A stretch of DNA of 64,000 nucleotides from Faecalibacterium sp. An122 (GTDB taxonomy: Bacteria > Bacillota > Clostridia > Oscillospirales > Ruminococcaceae): assembly GCF_002160895.1 (NCBI RefSeq), contig NZ_NFLL01000005.1:96252-160251 (forward strand). The letters run 5' to 3'. Shown here in pieces: positions 48,227-56,523 of the stretch (within the stretch, counting starts at the first letter, position 1; each line of letters begins with the position of its first letter). The notes beneath the pieces are model-generated. The model was given only the letters and a program-made list of their open reading frames with translations. It searched no databases and was not told where the DNA came from. Made by a program: the position numbers and the translations under genes.

Positions 48227-48736
48227 GGGGTGCCCTCCTTCTGCAAAGTGTTGCCCGCCTGCGGCGGCCCGGCGCGTTTTCTTTATTCTACCATATTTCA
48301 CCCGCGATGGACACACCTTCCGGACGAGGTTCCGGAGAGATTTTTGACTGCAGGACATGGAAATCCTTTGCCAGGATAGCGAAGTATCGCTTTCCTGTGC
48401 TAAATCAACATAAAATTATCTCAAACTTTAGATACAATATAGAACTTCGCTTTTTTGACAAAAAATGACGGGATTTTTATTGACCCGCTCGCGCAGCACA
48501 TGATATTATGTTTTGGTGAAAATAGCCAATACGGACGCCGATTTTACTGCAAAAAAGATACAGTTTGCGACAATCGGGCCGCGTTTTCAGCTCTCCGGCT
48601 TTGTGGTTTGAAAGGCTGTATGCAAAGCTTTGGCGCAGCAGATGCCGGGCTTTTCAGATAAAATGTCCGCTTACAAACCTCAAAAGACGGCTTTTTGCAA
48701 AGCTGTCCTTCTGTGATCGAAAGGAGTGTCCATTTT
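48227..48736. promoter_or_regulatory. Divergent intergenic region with rightward promoter
   Basis: The clearest element is a rightward promoter: TTGACC (48480-48485), 18-base spacer, TATTAT (48504-48509), with a second TTGACA at 48455. It would give the lipoprotein gene a leader of about 220 bases containing two copies of TGCAAAGCT. A weak leftward TAGAAT for the TetR gene lies near 48285. No gene is supported. Confidence 0.5.
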
Positions 48737-49333
48737 ATGTGCAGCATCCAAGCGAAAAAGAGATCTTTGGCCGGAATTCTTTTGGCGGGAGTTCTGTCGA
48801 TGTTGTTTCTGGGCGGCTGTGGCTATACGATGGTTCCCAACGAGTATTTGCTCCAGTTAAACGGGACACCGTCGGAGGACCAGGAGGGCGAAGAAGAAAC
48901 TGTTTTGACCGAAGGAACCCGCCTGCGCAACCAGATGATTGCGGTGCTGAACCTGGGCCGGGACCTGGAGAATCGGATTTCCTCCAGTACCTCCCTGGAT
49001 GAGGCTGCCTCGCTTTTCCTGGAAATCGTTCTGGAGGACCCGGAAACCTATATCCTGTCCACACAGCAGGGCAATCAGAATCAGGAGGAAGATCAAGAGG
49101 AAGATCAGGGGGACGGTCAGGGGGGCGGTCAGGAGGAAGAGAAAGCCTATCTTTACGTATACGATGGGGACCTGTCCTCCGGCAGCGTGGCGACGCTGGC
49201 CCTGAAAGACATCACAGAAGACGAGGCTTCCATCACAAAGAACCTTCTTAAAATGGCAAGCATCAGCGTGACCCATGGAAGCGGCGAAAAGGGTTCGGTC
49301 TGGGTGATTCTGGTGGAGTACATAGACGAATAA
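48737..49333 (+). CDS. Lipoprotein of unknown function
   Basis: This 198-residue protein has a lipoprotein signal with lipobox LGGC (MLFLGGCGY). A central low-complexity acidic stretch (about 115-136; Gln, Glu, Asp and Gly) separates a helical part from a beta-rich C-terminus (KAYLYVYDGDL; GSVWVILVEYIDE). AAAGGAG precedes the ATG. I do not recognise the family. Confidence 0.72.
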   Translation: MCSIQAKKRSLAGILLAGVLSMLFLGGCGYTMVPNEYLLQLNGTPSEDQEGEEETVLTEGTRLRNQMIAVLNLGRDLENRISSSTSLDEAASLFLEIVLEDPETYILSTQQGNQNQEEDQEEDQGDGQGGGQEEEKAYLYVYDGDLSSGSVATLALKDITEDEASITKNLLKMASISVTHGSGEKGSVWVILVEYIDE

Positions 49334-49405
49334 GGGAAGGCAGGAGAAACCGGGCCGCCGGCCTGGTCCAGAAAAAAGAACGCCCCAACCGGGCCCAATC
49401 CATAT

Positions 49406-49449
49406 AAAAACCCAACCCCCGGACTAGATGGCCCGGGGGTTGGGTTTTT
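49406..49449. terminator. Bidirectional terminator
   Basis: AAAAACCCAACCCCCGG pairs with CCGGGGGTTGGGTTTTT. It separates the converging lipoprotein gene and the 49462 gene. Confidence 0.93.
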
Positions 49450-49461
49450 GAAGGAAAAGGC

Positions 49462-50472
49462 TCAGCGATAATTTTCGTTTAGGAACATGGGCTTGATGGC
49501 CACCACTTCGTCGTACTCCTCCTGGTCCACTTCCACGTCCGAGTTCAGGGATTTCAGCTCCTGCTTGACGGCCTCCAGAGCCTCGGGCAGATGGACGGCC
49601 CGGCCTTCTTCCAGGACGCGGATCATCCGCTGGAGGACAATGGGGTGGGCATACCGGGCGGGCACCGGGAAGCTGTCGTAATTCCGCAGATAGTCCTCCA
49701 TGGCCTGGAGGGCCCGGTCAGCCCGGCCCATCACCACTTTTTTGTTGTTCTGGGCGGTGGGCAGGACGCTGGCGCCCGAGAACATGAAGATGGCCGCCAG
49801 GCCGAACAGGGCAAAGTAGGCGCCAAAGCTGCCGCTGCCCTGGGCAAAGAGGGTCACGCCAAAGATCAGGGAGGCCACGCCCAGCAGGGTGATGGCCAGG
49901 GCTACCCAGCGGTAGCTGGGCTTGCTGCACAGGTAGGCCCGCTTGCGCTTGGCCGACAGGCTCAGCTCCTGGGCCAGCTCGGGCTTTTGGGTCAGATAGT
50001 CGGAGGCCTGCTCCAGGGTGCGGATGCTCTTCTGGGCCTCGGGGGAGAGGTTGGGCTTTTTGCGGGCGGCCCGTTCCCGCTCCCGCTGGGCCAGCCGCTC
50101 CTCGGCGGCGGCGCTGACCCGCTTGATTTCGGGATGGGTCTTGGCCAGGCAGTCCAGCAGCTGGTCCACCTGCTCCTCATACTTGAAGTTGCATTGTTTC
50201 TCTTTGCCGTTGTCGTACTGAACCACCAGATAGGGGATGGACGCAAACACGCCTTTCTGGGTGAAGCCGCCCCGGCTCATGGCCACCCGCTTGAAGGCCC
50301 GGGTGATGGAGGGATAGGTGACGTAATACCGGCGGTCCAGGTAAAAGCTGTTGAGATACAAAGCCTTGTCGCCCACGCCGCAGGGGCCGATGCGGCGGCA
50401 GTTCTTTTTGTCTGCGGCCAGGGTTTGGGGGTCCAGGGCCTCGCGGCCCAGCTGTACGGGTTTGAAGATCAT
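49462..50472 (-). CDS. Membrane protein of unknown function
   Basis: This 336-residue protein has an N-terminal soluble region (about 1-110, beta-rich), a charged probable coiled coil (about 115-180; ERLAQRERERAARKKPN), two adjacent transmembrane helices (about 187-232) and a C-terminal helical region. ATG 50472 has GGAGG nine bases upstream. It lies downstream of cstA but a strong terminator separates them. No known family recognised. Confidence 0.7.
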   Translation of the reverse strand: MIFKPVQLGREALDPQTLAADKKNCRRIGPCGVGDKALYLNSFYLDRRYYVTYPSITRAFKRVAMSRGGFTQKGVFASIPYLVVQYDNGKEKQCNFKYEEQVDQLLDCLAKTHPEIKRVSAAAEERLAQRERERAARKKPNLSPEAQKSIRTLEQASDYLTQKPELAQELSLSAKRKRAYLCSKPSYRWVALAITLLGVASLIFGVTLFAQGSGSFGAYFALFGLAAIFMFSGASVLPTAQNNKKVVMGRADRALQAMEDYLRNYDSFPVPARYAHPIVLQRMIRVLEEGRAVHLPEALEAVKQELKSLNSDVEVDQEEYDEVVAIKPMFLNENYR

Positions 50473-50521
50473 AGGATGCAACCTCCGGGCGTCCGGGGAC
50501 GCCGCTTGTTTGATGTTTGAT

Positions 50522-50563
50522 AAAAAACCTGCCAGCCGCTGTTGGAGGTCAGCGGCTGGCAGG
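50522..50563 (-). terminator. Intrinsic terminator of cstA
   Basis: CCTGCCAGCCGCTG and CAGCGGCTGGCAGG form a perfect 14-bp stem; on the minus strand TTTTTT follows. Confidence 0.95.
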
Positions 50564-50602
50564 AAGGGTGAATTTTACGTATGCCAGGCCGGGCAGAAGG
50601 GG

Positions 50603-52084
50603 TTACTTCTTGGCGGGCTGCTTCTTGGTGGCGTGGATGAAGATGGCCAGCAGCAGGACGGCGAAGATGATGCCCACGGGGTAAGCCACGGCGGTGTTGT
50701 AAACGACGGCGCCGGAGGCGTCCTTGGTGTTCAGGAACTGGCCCAGGCACTCATTGCCCAGCAGGAAGTAGGTGGCCGACACGGCGCTCATGAAGGTGGC
50801 GGGAACAGCGGTGATCCAGTAGTTCTTCTTCTGCTGGAACAGGTACATGCTGGCAGCCCACAGAACGATCATGGCCAGGGTCTGGTTGGTCCAGCTGAAG
50901 TAACGCCAGACGATGGAGTAGTCCAGGTGACCGACGAAGGCGCCCACCAGCAGCAGAGGCACACAGAGGATCAGACGGTTCTTGAAGCCCTCCTGGTCCA
51001 GCTTGAACCAGTCGGCCAGGGTCAGACGAGCGCTGCGGAATGCGGTGTCGCCCGAGGTGATGGGGCAGGCGATGACGCCCAGCATGGCCAGAGCCACGCC
51101 GATGCCGCCCATGGTCTTGGCGCAGACGTCGTAGATGGCGGCGGACTGGCCGTTGGCCAGGGAAGCCTGCAGACCGGTGTTCAGACCGTTGGTGACTTCG
51201 TAGATGGAGCAGCCGGCGGCGGCCCAGATCAGAGCGATGATGCCCTCACAGACCATGGCGCCATAGAACACCATGTGGCCCTGACGCTCCGACTTCATGC
51301 AGCGGGCCATCAGAGGCGACTGGGTGGCGTGGAAACCGGAGATAGCGCCGCAGGCGACGGTGATGAACATGAAGCTCCAGATGGGCTTGCCGGTGGGCTC
51401 CATGTTGTAGAAGTGGGTCCACAGCTCAGGAATGACGTAGTTGGAGTTGGTGAAGATGCCGATGGCAACGCCCACGGCCATCACGATCAGGCAGATACCA
51501 AAGACGGGATAAATCTTGCCGATGATCTTGTCGATGGACAGGAAGGTGGCGATGAAGTAGTAGGCCAGGATGATCCACAGCCACACTTCGGTGTTGGCCA
51601 GCAGACCGGTGACGCCGCCGTTCTTGAACAGAGTGACGATCAGGCCGGCGGGGCCGACGGCAAAGACGGTGCCAACCATGACCAGCAGCACCACGCTGAA
51701 GATACGCATGACGGTCTTCATGCCGTTGCCCAGGTAGATGCCGCAGATCTCGGAGATGGAAGCGCCTTCGTTGCGCTCAGACAGCATGCCCGAGAAGTAG
51801 TCGTGGACGCCGCCGGCAAAGATGGTGCCGAAGGTGATCCACAGGAAAACCACAGGGCCCCACAGGGCACCCTGCATTGCGCCGAAGATGGGGCCAAGGC
51901 CCGCGATGTTCAGCAGCTGAACCAGGAACAGTTTCCACTGGGGCATAACGACGTAGTCGACGCCGTCGTTGATGCGGACAGCGGGAGTTTCCCGGTCATC
52001 CGGCCCAAAGGTGTTATCGACGACCTTGCCGTAGGTCAGGTAGCCGATGATCAGCAGAGCCAGGCAGAGCAGAAAACTTACCAT
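50603..52084 (-). CDS. cstA: CstA-family carbon starvation/peptide or pyruvate transporter
   Basis: This 493-residue membrane protein has many helices and the CstA core (RINDGVDYVVMPQWKLFLVQ; GALWGPVVFLWITFGTIFAGG; VHDYFSGMLSERNEGASI; ITSGDTAFRSARLTLADW). Characterised relatives import peptides or pyruvate. It is the short form of CstA. I chose ATG 52084 after AGGAGG. Single gene. Confidence 0.9.
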   Translation of the reverse strand: MVSFLLCLALLIIGYLTYGKVVDNTFGPDDRETPAVRINDGVDYVVMPQWKLFLVQLLNIAGLGPIFGAMQGALWGPVVFLWITFGTIFAGGVHDYFSGMLSERNEGASISEICGIYLGNGMKTVMRIFSVVLLVMVGTVFAVGPAGLIVTLFKNGGVTGLLANTEVWLWIILAYYFIATFLSIDKIIGKIYPVFGICLIVMAVGVAIGIFTNSNYVIPELWTHFYNMEPTGKPIWSFMFITVACGAISGFHATQSPLMARCMKSERQGHMVFYGAMVCEGIIALIWAAAGCSIYEVTNGLNTGLQASLANGQSAAIYDVCAKTMGGIGVALAMLGVIACPITSGDTAFRSARLTLADWFKLDQEGFKNRLILCVPLLLVGAFVGHLDYSIVWRYFSWTNQTLAMIVLWAASMYLFQQKKNYWITAVPATFMSAVSATYFLLGNECLGQFLNTKDASGAVVYNTAVAYPVGIIFAVLLLAIFIHATKKQPAKK

Positions 52085-52155
52085 AAAGATTCCTCCTATT
52101 TGTATGATTTCTTGCCAGGCTGGATGCCTGCCGCAATCCAGCCGCTCCATCTCCC

Positions 52156-52183
52156 ATTCTAGTCCTTTTTTCAGAAAATGCAA
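52156..52183 (-). promoter_or_regulatory. Promoter of cstA
   Basis: Minus strand: -35 TTGCAT (52178-52183), 16-base spacer, -10 TAGAAT (52156-52161). The remaining gap to 52406 holds a TACAAT (52366-52371) that may be the -10 of the rightward CPBP gene. Confidence 0.55.
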
Positions 52184-52406
52184 GGGGTTTGTTTATACTT
52201 TTTTCATGTTTTGTTCAAAATTTGCCTATCTTCGTCCTGTCCGGAATGAAGTATATTTCAGCGCCCGGAGGACGGGCCCAAACCGCCGGTTCAGGACAAT
52301 AAAACCCCTTAAAACCGCAGGAAAAAGGGGACAAGGATCCTATTCCGCGCCGGGCCGGTTTGTGATACAATGGGCTTATCTTTAATAAGGAAAAGGAGAC
52401 CTGATT

Positions 52407-53399
52407 ATGGAAGATTCCCCGCGCTGCACCGCCCGCCAGCTGGTGCCCTTTGCCCTGATTGCCTACGGGCTGCCCTTTCTGATGGGGATACCTCTGGCCA
52501 TCGCCCAGCGGGCCGGCTACCCCACCGACATCTTCGCCAACGCCCAGATGTACTACCCGGCCGCAGGCGCCATCGCGGCCCTGCTGCTGACCGGGCAGGC
52601 GGACGCTATGCCCCGGCGCTTCTTTGTCTTTCATCTGATCTGCACCGGCCTGATGGCCCTGTGCTGCCTGGGTACGGTGATCCTGCCGGGAGGCGGCTGG
52701 CTGGTGGCCTGCAATCTCATTGTGATTCTGGGGAGTCTGGCGGGCTGGGGCGTCCTTCTGGCCCAGAAAAAAGAGCTGCGGCAGGCCGCCGGCCTGGGCT
52801 GGCAAAAGGGGAAACTGGTCTGCGGCTGTGTGGTGCTGTACATCCTGCTGCGGACGGCGCTGGTGTTTGCCGGCGCGGCCATCAGCGGACAGCTGGAGGA
52901 ATATCTGGTCTACTGGACGACCCCTGCGCCATATCTGGCGCTGGTGATGCTGATCCCCAACTTTTTCTGCAGCTTTGAGCCCTTCTGGGGAGAAGAGTAC
53001 GGCTGGCGGTATTTTCTCCAGCCCCGGCTTCAGAGCCAGTTCGGGATGCGGGGCGGCGTCCTGCTGCTGGGGGTGCTGTGGGGACTGTGGCATCTGCCCT
53101 TGAACTTATTTTACCATAACCCGGACACCGCCCTGCAGAACGTGGCCGGCCAGCTGATTACCTGCGTGACCCTGGGAATCTTTTTTGCCTGGGCCTACCT
53201 CAAGACCGGGAACATCTGGGCCCCGGTGCTGCTCCACTTCTTCAACAACAACCTGGGGGAGGTTTGCAACGCCACCGCCGACATCAGCAACCAGACCATC
53301 GGCTGGCTGGATGTGGGGCTGCATCTGGTGCTGATGGGAGTGGTCTTTTTGCCCTTCCTGGCTTCGCCGGTGTTCGGCAAAAAGGCAAAGGTCCAGTGA
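52407..53399 (+). CDS. CPBP-family intramembrane metalloprotease
   Basis: This 330-residue membrane protein has about eight helices and the CAAX-protease-like motifs: paired Glu in GEEYGWRYFLQPRL, GLWHLPLNLFYH and the His-Asn region LLHFFNNN. Such proteins are linked to peptide processing, bacteriocin immunity or membrane signalling; here no bacteriocin gene is near. It is 30 bases before the next gene. Confidence 0.88.
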   Translation: MEDSPRCTARQLVPFALIAYGLPFLMGIPLAIAQRAGYPTDIFANAQMYYPAAGAIAALLLTGQADAMPRRFFVFHLICTGLMALCCLGTVILPGGGWLVACNLIVILGSLAGWGVLLAQKKELRQAAGLGWQKGKLVCGCVVLYILLRTALVFAGAAISGQLEEYLVYWTTPAPYLALVMLIPNFFCSFEPFWGEEYGWRYFLQPRLQSQFGMRGGVLLLGVLWGLWHLPLNLFYHNPDTALQNVAGQLITCVTLGIFFAWAYLKTGNIWAPVLLHFFNNNLGEVCNATADISNQTIGWLDVGLHLVLMGVVFLPFLASPVFGKKAKVQ

Positions 53400-53429
53400 G
53401 TCCTGAACCGGTGGAAAGAAGGTGACCTC

Positions 53430-54155
53430 ATGCCCATCTGGAACCCCTGGCACGGCTGCCATAAGATCAGCGCCGGGTGCATGCACTGCTATGTCTACCG
53501 GCGTGACGCCTCGGTGGGGCGGGACGCCAGCGCCGTGGCCAAAACCGGGGATTTTGACCTGCCGCTCCGGCGGGACCGGCACAGGGAATACAAGCTGCAG
53601 CCCGGGGAGGGGACGGTGTTCACCTGCATGACCTCCGATTTCTTTCTGGAGGAGGCGGACCCCTGGCGGCCTGCCTGCTGGCAGATGATGCGGCAGCGGC
53701 CGGATCTGGAGTTTGCCATCATCACCAAGCGGATCCACCGGTTTATGGACTGCATCCCGCCGGACTGGGGCGAGGGCTATCCCAACGTCTCCATCTGCTG
53801 CACCGCGGAAAACCAGGAGATGGCCGACGCCCGCCTGCCCATCTATCTGACCCTGCCCATCCGGCACAAGCACATCTGCCATGAGCCCATGCTGGGGCCC
53901 ATCAACATCGAGCCCTATCTGGCCTCGGGCCAAATCGAATATGTGCTGTGCGGCGGCGAGTCGGGCCCCGGGGCCCGGCCCTGCCGGTACGAATGGATTT
54001 TGTCCACCCGGGAACAGTGCGTCCGATATGGGGTGCGGTTTCACTTCAAACAGACCGGTGCGGTGTTCATCAAGGACGGGAAGGTCTATCACATCCCCCG
54101 GAAGCTGCAGCAAAGTCAGGCCGCCCGGGCAGGGATTGACTATGCAGGACAATAA
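53430..54155 (+). CDS. DUF5131 family protein (phage Gp37/Gp68-like)
   Basis: This 241-residue protein starts MPIWNPWHGCHKISAGCMHC and has a cysteine cluster near residues 10-20 plus FTCMTSDFFLEEAD and VLCGGESGPGARPC, all typical of DUF5131. The cysteines suggest a metal or Fe-S site, as in radical-SAM-like folds. Homologues occur in phages and free-standing in many genomes. Function is unknown. No phage genes adjoin it. Confidence 0.85.
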   Translation: MPIWNPWHGCHKISAGCMHCYVYRRDASVGRDASAVAKTGDFDLPLRRDRHREYKLQPGEGTVFTCMTSDFFLEEADPWRPACWQMMRQRPDLEFAIITKRIHRFMDCIPPDWGEGYPNVSICCTAENQEMADARLPIYLTLPIRHKHICHEPMLGPINIEPYLASGQIEYVLCGGESGPGARPCRYEWILSTREQCVRYGVRFHFKQTGAVFIKDGKVYHIPRKLQQSQAARAGIDYAGQ

Positions 54156-54374
54156 CTTTTTGTATATAACGTGGCGTGTTAAACCTAAAGTTTCTGGTGT
54201 GGACGGAATAAAAAGAACGCCGTATCGTATCGTGCCGCAGGCACAAACGCCGGGAACGAGCGGAAACGGGACGGCTCCGCGGAAGTGACGGAGAACGGAA
54301 AAGGTATAGAAAAAAGGCAGGATTTGGTGATGACCAAGGCAGTCGGCAATGTGGGGAAAACCTCTTGCGCTGAG

Positions 54375-54503
54375 CCAATTTTCCCGGCGGACATGAATGT
54401 CCTTGTGAAAATTGGAGCGCGGCGCCAGCGGCGGCTCCCTGTTTCATCCACTGGATGCGGTCGCCGCCGCTGCCTTTGCTTACTTTTCTTCCAGAAAAGT
54501 AAG
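54375..54503. repeat. Array of three intergenic palindromes
   Basis: In order: CCAATTTTC/GAAAATTGG (54375-54383, 54407-54415) with an inner GGACAT/ATGTCC; AGCGGCGGC/GCCGCCGCT (54427-54435, 54463-54471); and the perfect 11-bp CTTACTTTTCT/AGAAAAGTAAG (54479-54489, 54493-54503). The last ends 13 bases before the next ATG. Together they look like a composite palindromic repeat element. The rest of 54156-54374 shows no gene. Confidence 0.6.
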
Positions 54504-54516
54504 AGAAAGGGGAAAG

Positions 54517-55317
54517 ATGGAGTATTTTGAGATCGGGAACGGGGTGCAGATGCCGGCGCTGGGCTTTGGAACCTGGACGCTGCGGGGCGAGGAAGGCCGC
54601 CGGTGCATCCGGGAAGCTTTGGAAGTGGGCTACCGGCTTTTGGACACTGCCCGCATGTATGAAAACGAGGACGTGGTGGGACAGGCCCTCCGGGACAGCA
54701 GCCTGCCCCGGGAAGAAGTGTTCCTGACCACCAAGCTGTGGGAGCCCAGCAACAGCTACCAGAAGGCGAAAGCGGACATTGACCGCTCGCTGAAAACTCT
54801 GGGAACCGACTATGTGGACCTGCTGCTGCTCCATGAACCCTACCCCGAGTCGGAAGAAATGTACCGGGCCATGGAGGAGGCTCTCCGGGCCGGAAAGGCC
54901 CGGGCCATCGGGGTGTCCAACTTCAACCAGGAGGAATACGACCGCCTGGTGGAGCGGTGCAGCATCCGCCCCGCCGTGAATCAGGTGGAATCCCATGTGT
55001 ATTATCCGCGGTTGGCGCTGCAGAAGGCTCTGGCGGCCCGGGGTACCCGGATGCAGTCCTGGGCGCCCTTCACCGAGGGACGGCGGGATGTCTTTCATGA
55101 GCCGGTGCTGATGGAGATCGGGGCAGCCCACGGCAAAACCGCCGCCCAGACGGCGCTGCGGTATCTGGTACAGAACGGCATCGCCGTCATCCCCAAATCC
55201 GCCCACCGGGAACGGATGGAGGAAAACTTTTCGATTTTTGATTTTGCCCTCACCGGGGAGGAAATGGCCCGGATCGGGCAGCTGACGGACGGGGCATCCC
55301 TGTTCGGCTGGCCCTGA
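54517..55317 (+). CDS. Aldo/keto reductase
   Basis: This 266-residue AKR barrel protein has GNGVQMPALGFGTW, catalytic Asp and Tyr in LLDTARMYENED, Lys in FLTTKLW, and the NADPH-binding end VIPKSAHRERMEENF. It resembles 2,5-diketo-gluconate-type reductases; the substrate is not defined. ATG 54517 follows AAGGGG. A ROK kinase follows 50 bases later, possibly in one transcript. Confidence 0.9.
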   Translation: MEYFEIGNGVQMPALGFGTWTLRGEEGRRCIREALEVGYRLLDTARMYENEDVVGQALRDSSLPREEVFLTTKLWEPSNSYQKAKADIDRSLKTLGTDYVDLLLLHEPYPESEEMYRAMEEALRAGKARAIGVSNFNQEEYDRLVERCSIRPAVNQVESHVYYPRLALQKALAARGTRMQSWAPFTEGRRDVFHEPVLMEIGAAHGKTAAQTALRYLVQNGIAVIPKSAHRERMEENFSIFDFALTGEEMARIGQLTDGASLFGWP

Positions 55318-55367
55318 GGCCGGGCCGCTGCACACCAAAACAGGCACAGAAGAAAGGACGGGTAACC

Positions 55368-56294
55368 ATGAAACAGTATCTGGCGTTTGACATCGGGGGC
55401 ACCTTTATCAAATATGCCCTCATGGGGGAGGACGGGAGTTTTCTGGAAAACGGCAAGACCCCTACCCCCGCCGACAGCCTGGACCACCTGCTGGACGCCA
55501 TGGCGGAAATCGGGGCCCAATTCGAGGGAAGATTTGAGGGCGTGGCGGTGTCCATGCCGGGGCGGATTGACACCGCCACCGGCATCGCACACACCGGCGG
55601 CACCCTGATGTACATTGACGCCACCCCCATGGGCCAGCTGCTGGAAGAGCGGCTGCACAAGCCGGTGCGTCTGGCCAACGACGCCAAGTGCGCCGCCAAC
55701 GCCGAGGTCTGGAGCGGCGCGCTGGCGGATACCGCCAACGGCGCGGTTCTGGTACTGGGCACCGGCACCGGCGGGGCCATCGTCCTGAACCATCAGATTT
55801 GGATGGGCAATACCTTTGCCGCCGGAGAACTGTCCTTTTTGCCGGTCCACTTCGCCGGGCTGGGCCGGATCTTCAACCGGAACGTTCAGGACAGCGGCAT
55901 GGGGTCTTTTTGGGCCTCCTATGCCTCGGCCAGCGGCCTGCTGAACGCCTATGCCAGACGCAAGGGCATCCCGGCGGAGGAGCTGGACGGGCTGAAATTC
56001 TTTGCCGCCTATGACGCCGGCGAGCCGGAGGCCGCCGACGCGCTGGCGGAGTTCGGCGAGATGACCGCCGCCGGCATCTACGGGGTGCAGTCGGTGCTGG
56101 ATCTGGGCCGGTTCGCCATCGGCGGCGGAATCAGTGCCCGCCCCGAGGTGACCGACATCATCCGCACCAAGCTGGATGCGATTTACGCCGCCGTTCCCTT
56201 TACCGCCTTTGCCAAGCCGGAGATTGTCCGCTGCCGCTACGGCAACGACGCCAACCTGATCGGCGCCCTTCGGTTTTTGCTGAGCAGCATCTGA
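55368..56294 (+). CDS. ROK-family sugar kinase
   Basis: This 308-residue protein has the ATP-binding DIGGTFIKYALM, the active-site Asp in LANDAKCAANAE and GTGTGGAIVLN. The HxC zinc motif of many ROK kinases is not clear: the region reads FLPVHFAGLGRIFNRN. It is a kinase rather than a repressor, as no helix-turn-helix is present. The sugar (glucose, beta-glucoside or N-acyl hexosamine) is unknown. Confidence 0.87.
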   Translation: MKQYLAFDIGGTFIKYALMGEDGSFLENGKTPTPADSLDHLLDAMAEIGAQFEGRFEGVAVSMPGRIDTATGIAHTGGTLMYIDATPMGQLLEERLHKPVRLANDAKCAANAEVWSGALADTANGAVLVLGTGTGGAIVLNHQIWMGNTFAAGELSFLPVHFAGLGRIFNRNVQDSGMGSFWASYASASGLLNAYARRKGIPAEELDGLKFFAAYDAGEPEAADALAEFGEMTAAGIYGVQSVLDLGRFAIGGGISARPEVTDIIRTKLDAIYAAVPFTAFAKPEIVRCRYGNDANLIGALRFLLSSI

Positions 56295-56305
56295 TCCAAC
56301 AAGAA

Positions 56306-56342
56306 AAGCGCCCCGGTGCCTTGACGGCATCGGGGCGCTTGT
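56306..56342 (+). terminator. Intrinsic terminator after the ROK kinase
   Basis: AAGCGCCCCG-G-TGCC pairs with GGCA-T-CGGGGCGCTT. It may also serve the converging feo operon. Confidence 0.8.
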
Positions 56343-56357
56343 GCGTTTCAGGAAATT

Positions 56358-56507
56358 TCAGCGGCACTGGTCATGGTAGGGGCAGTGGGAAGAACAGCCG
56401 GCACAGCCGCCGCCCTGCTTTTTGCGGCGGCGGATGCGGGCCAGCGCCCAGCCCAGCCACAGGCCCAGAGCCAGCAGAATCAGTGCAATCACAAGGAGGG
56501 AACCCAT
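56358..56507 (-). CDS. FeoB-associated Cys-rich membrane protein
   Basis: This 49-residue protein has one N-terminal hydrophobic helix (LLVIALILLALGLWLGW), a basic stretch (RIRRRKK) and a cysteine-rich tail CAGCSSHCPYHDQC. That arrangement marks the small protein often found after FeoB in Firmicutes, possibly handling iron at the membrane. ATG 56507 has GGAGG eight bases upstream. It starts 16 bases after feoB. Confidence 0.87.
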   Translation of the reverse strand: MGSLLVIALILLALGLWLGWALARIRRRKKQGGGCAGCSSHCPYHDQCR

Positions 56508-56523
56508 GGGCGCATCCTCCCGG

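Noticed and set aside
48455..48661. Small gene upstream of the 48737 lipoprotein
   Set aside because: No ribosome-binding site, unusual composition, and it overlaps the predicted promoter; better explained as leader.
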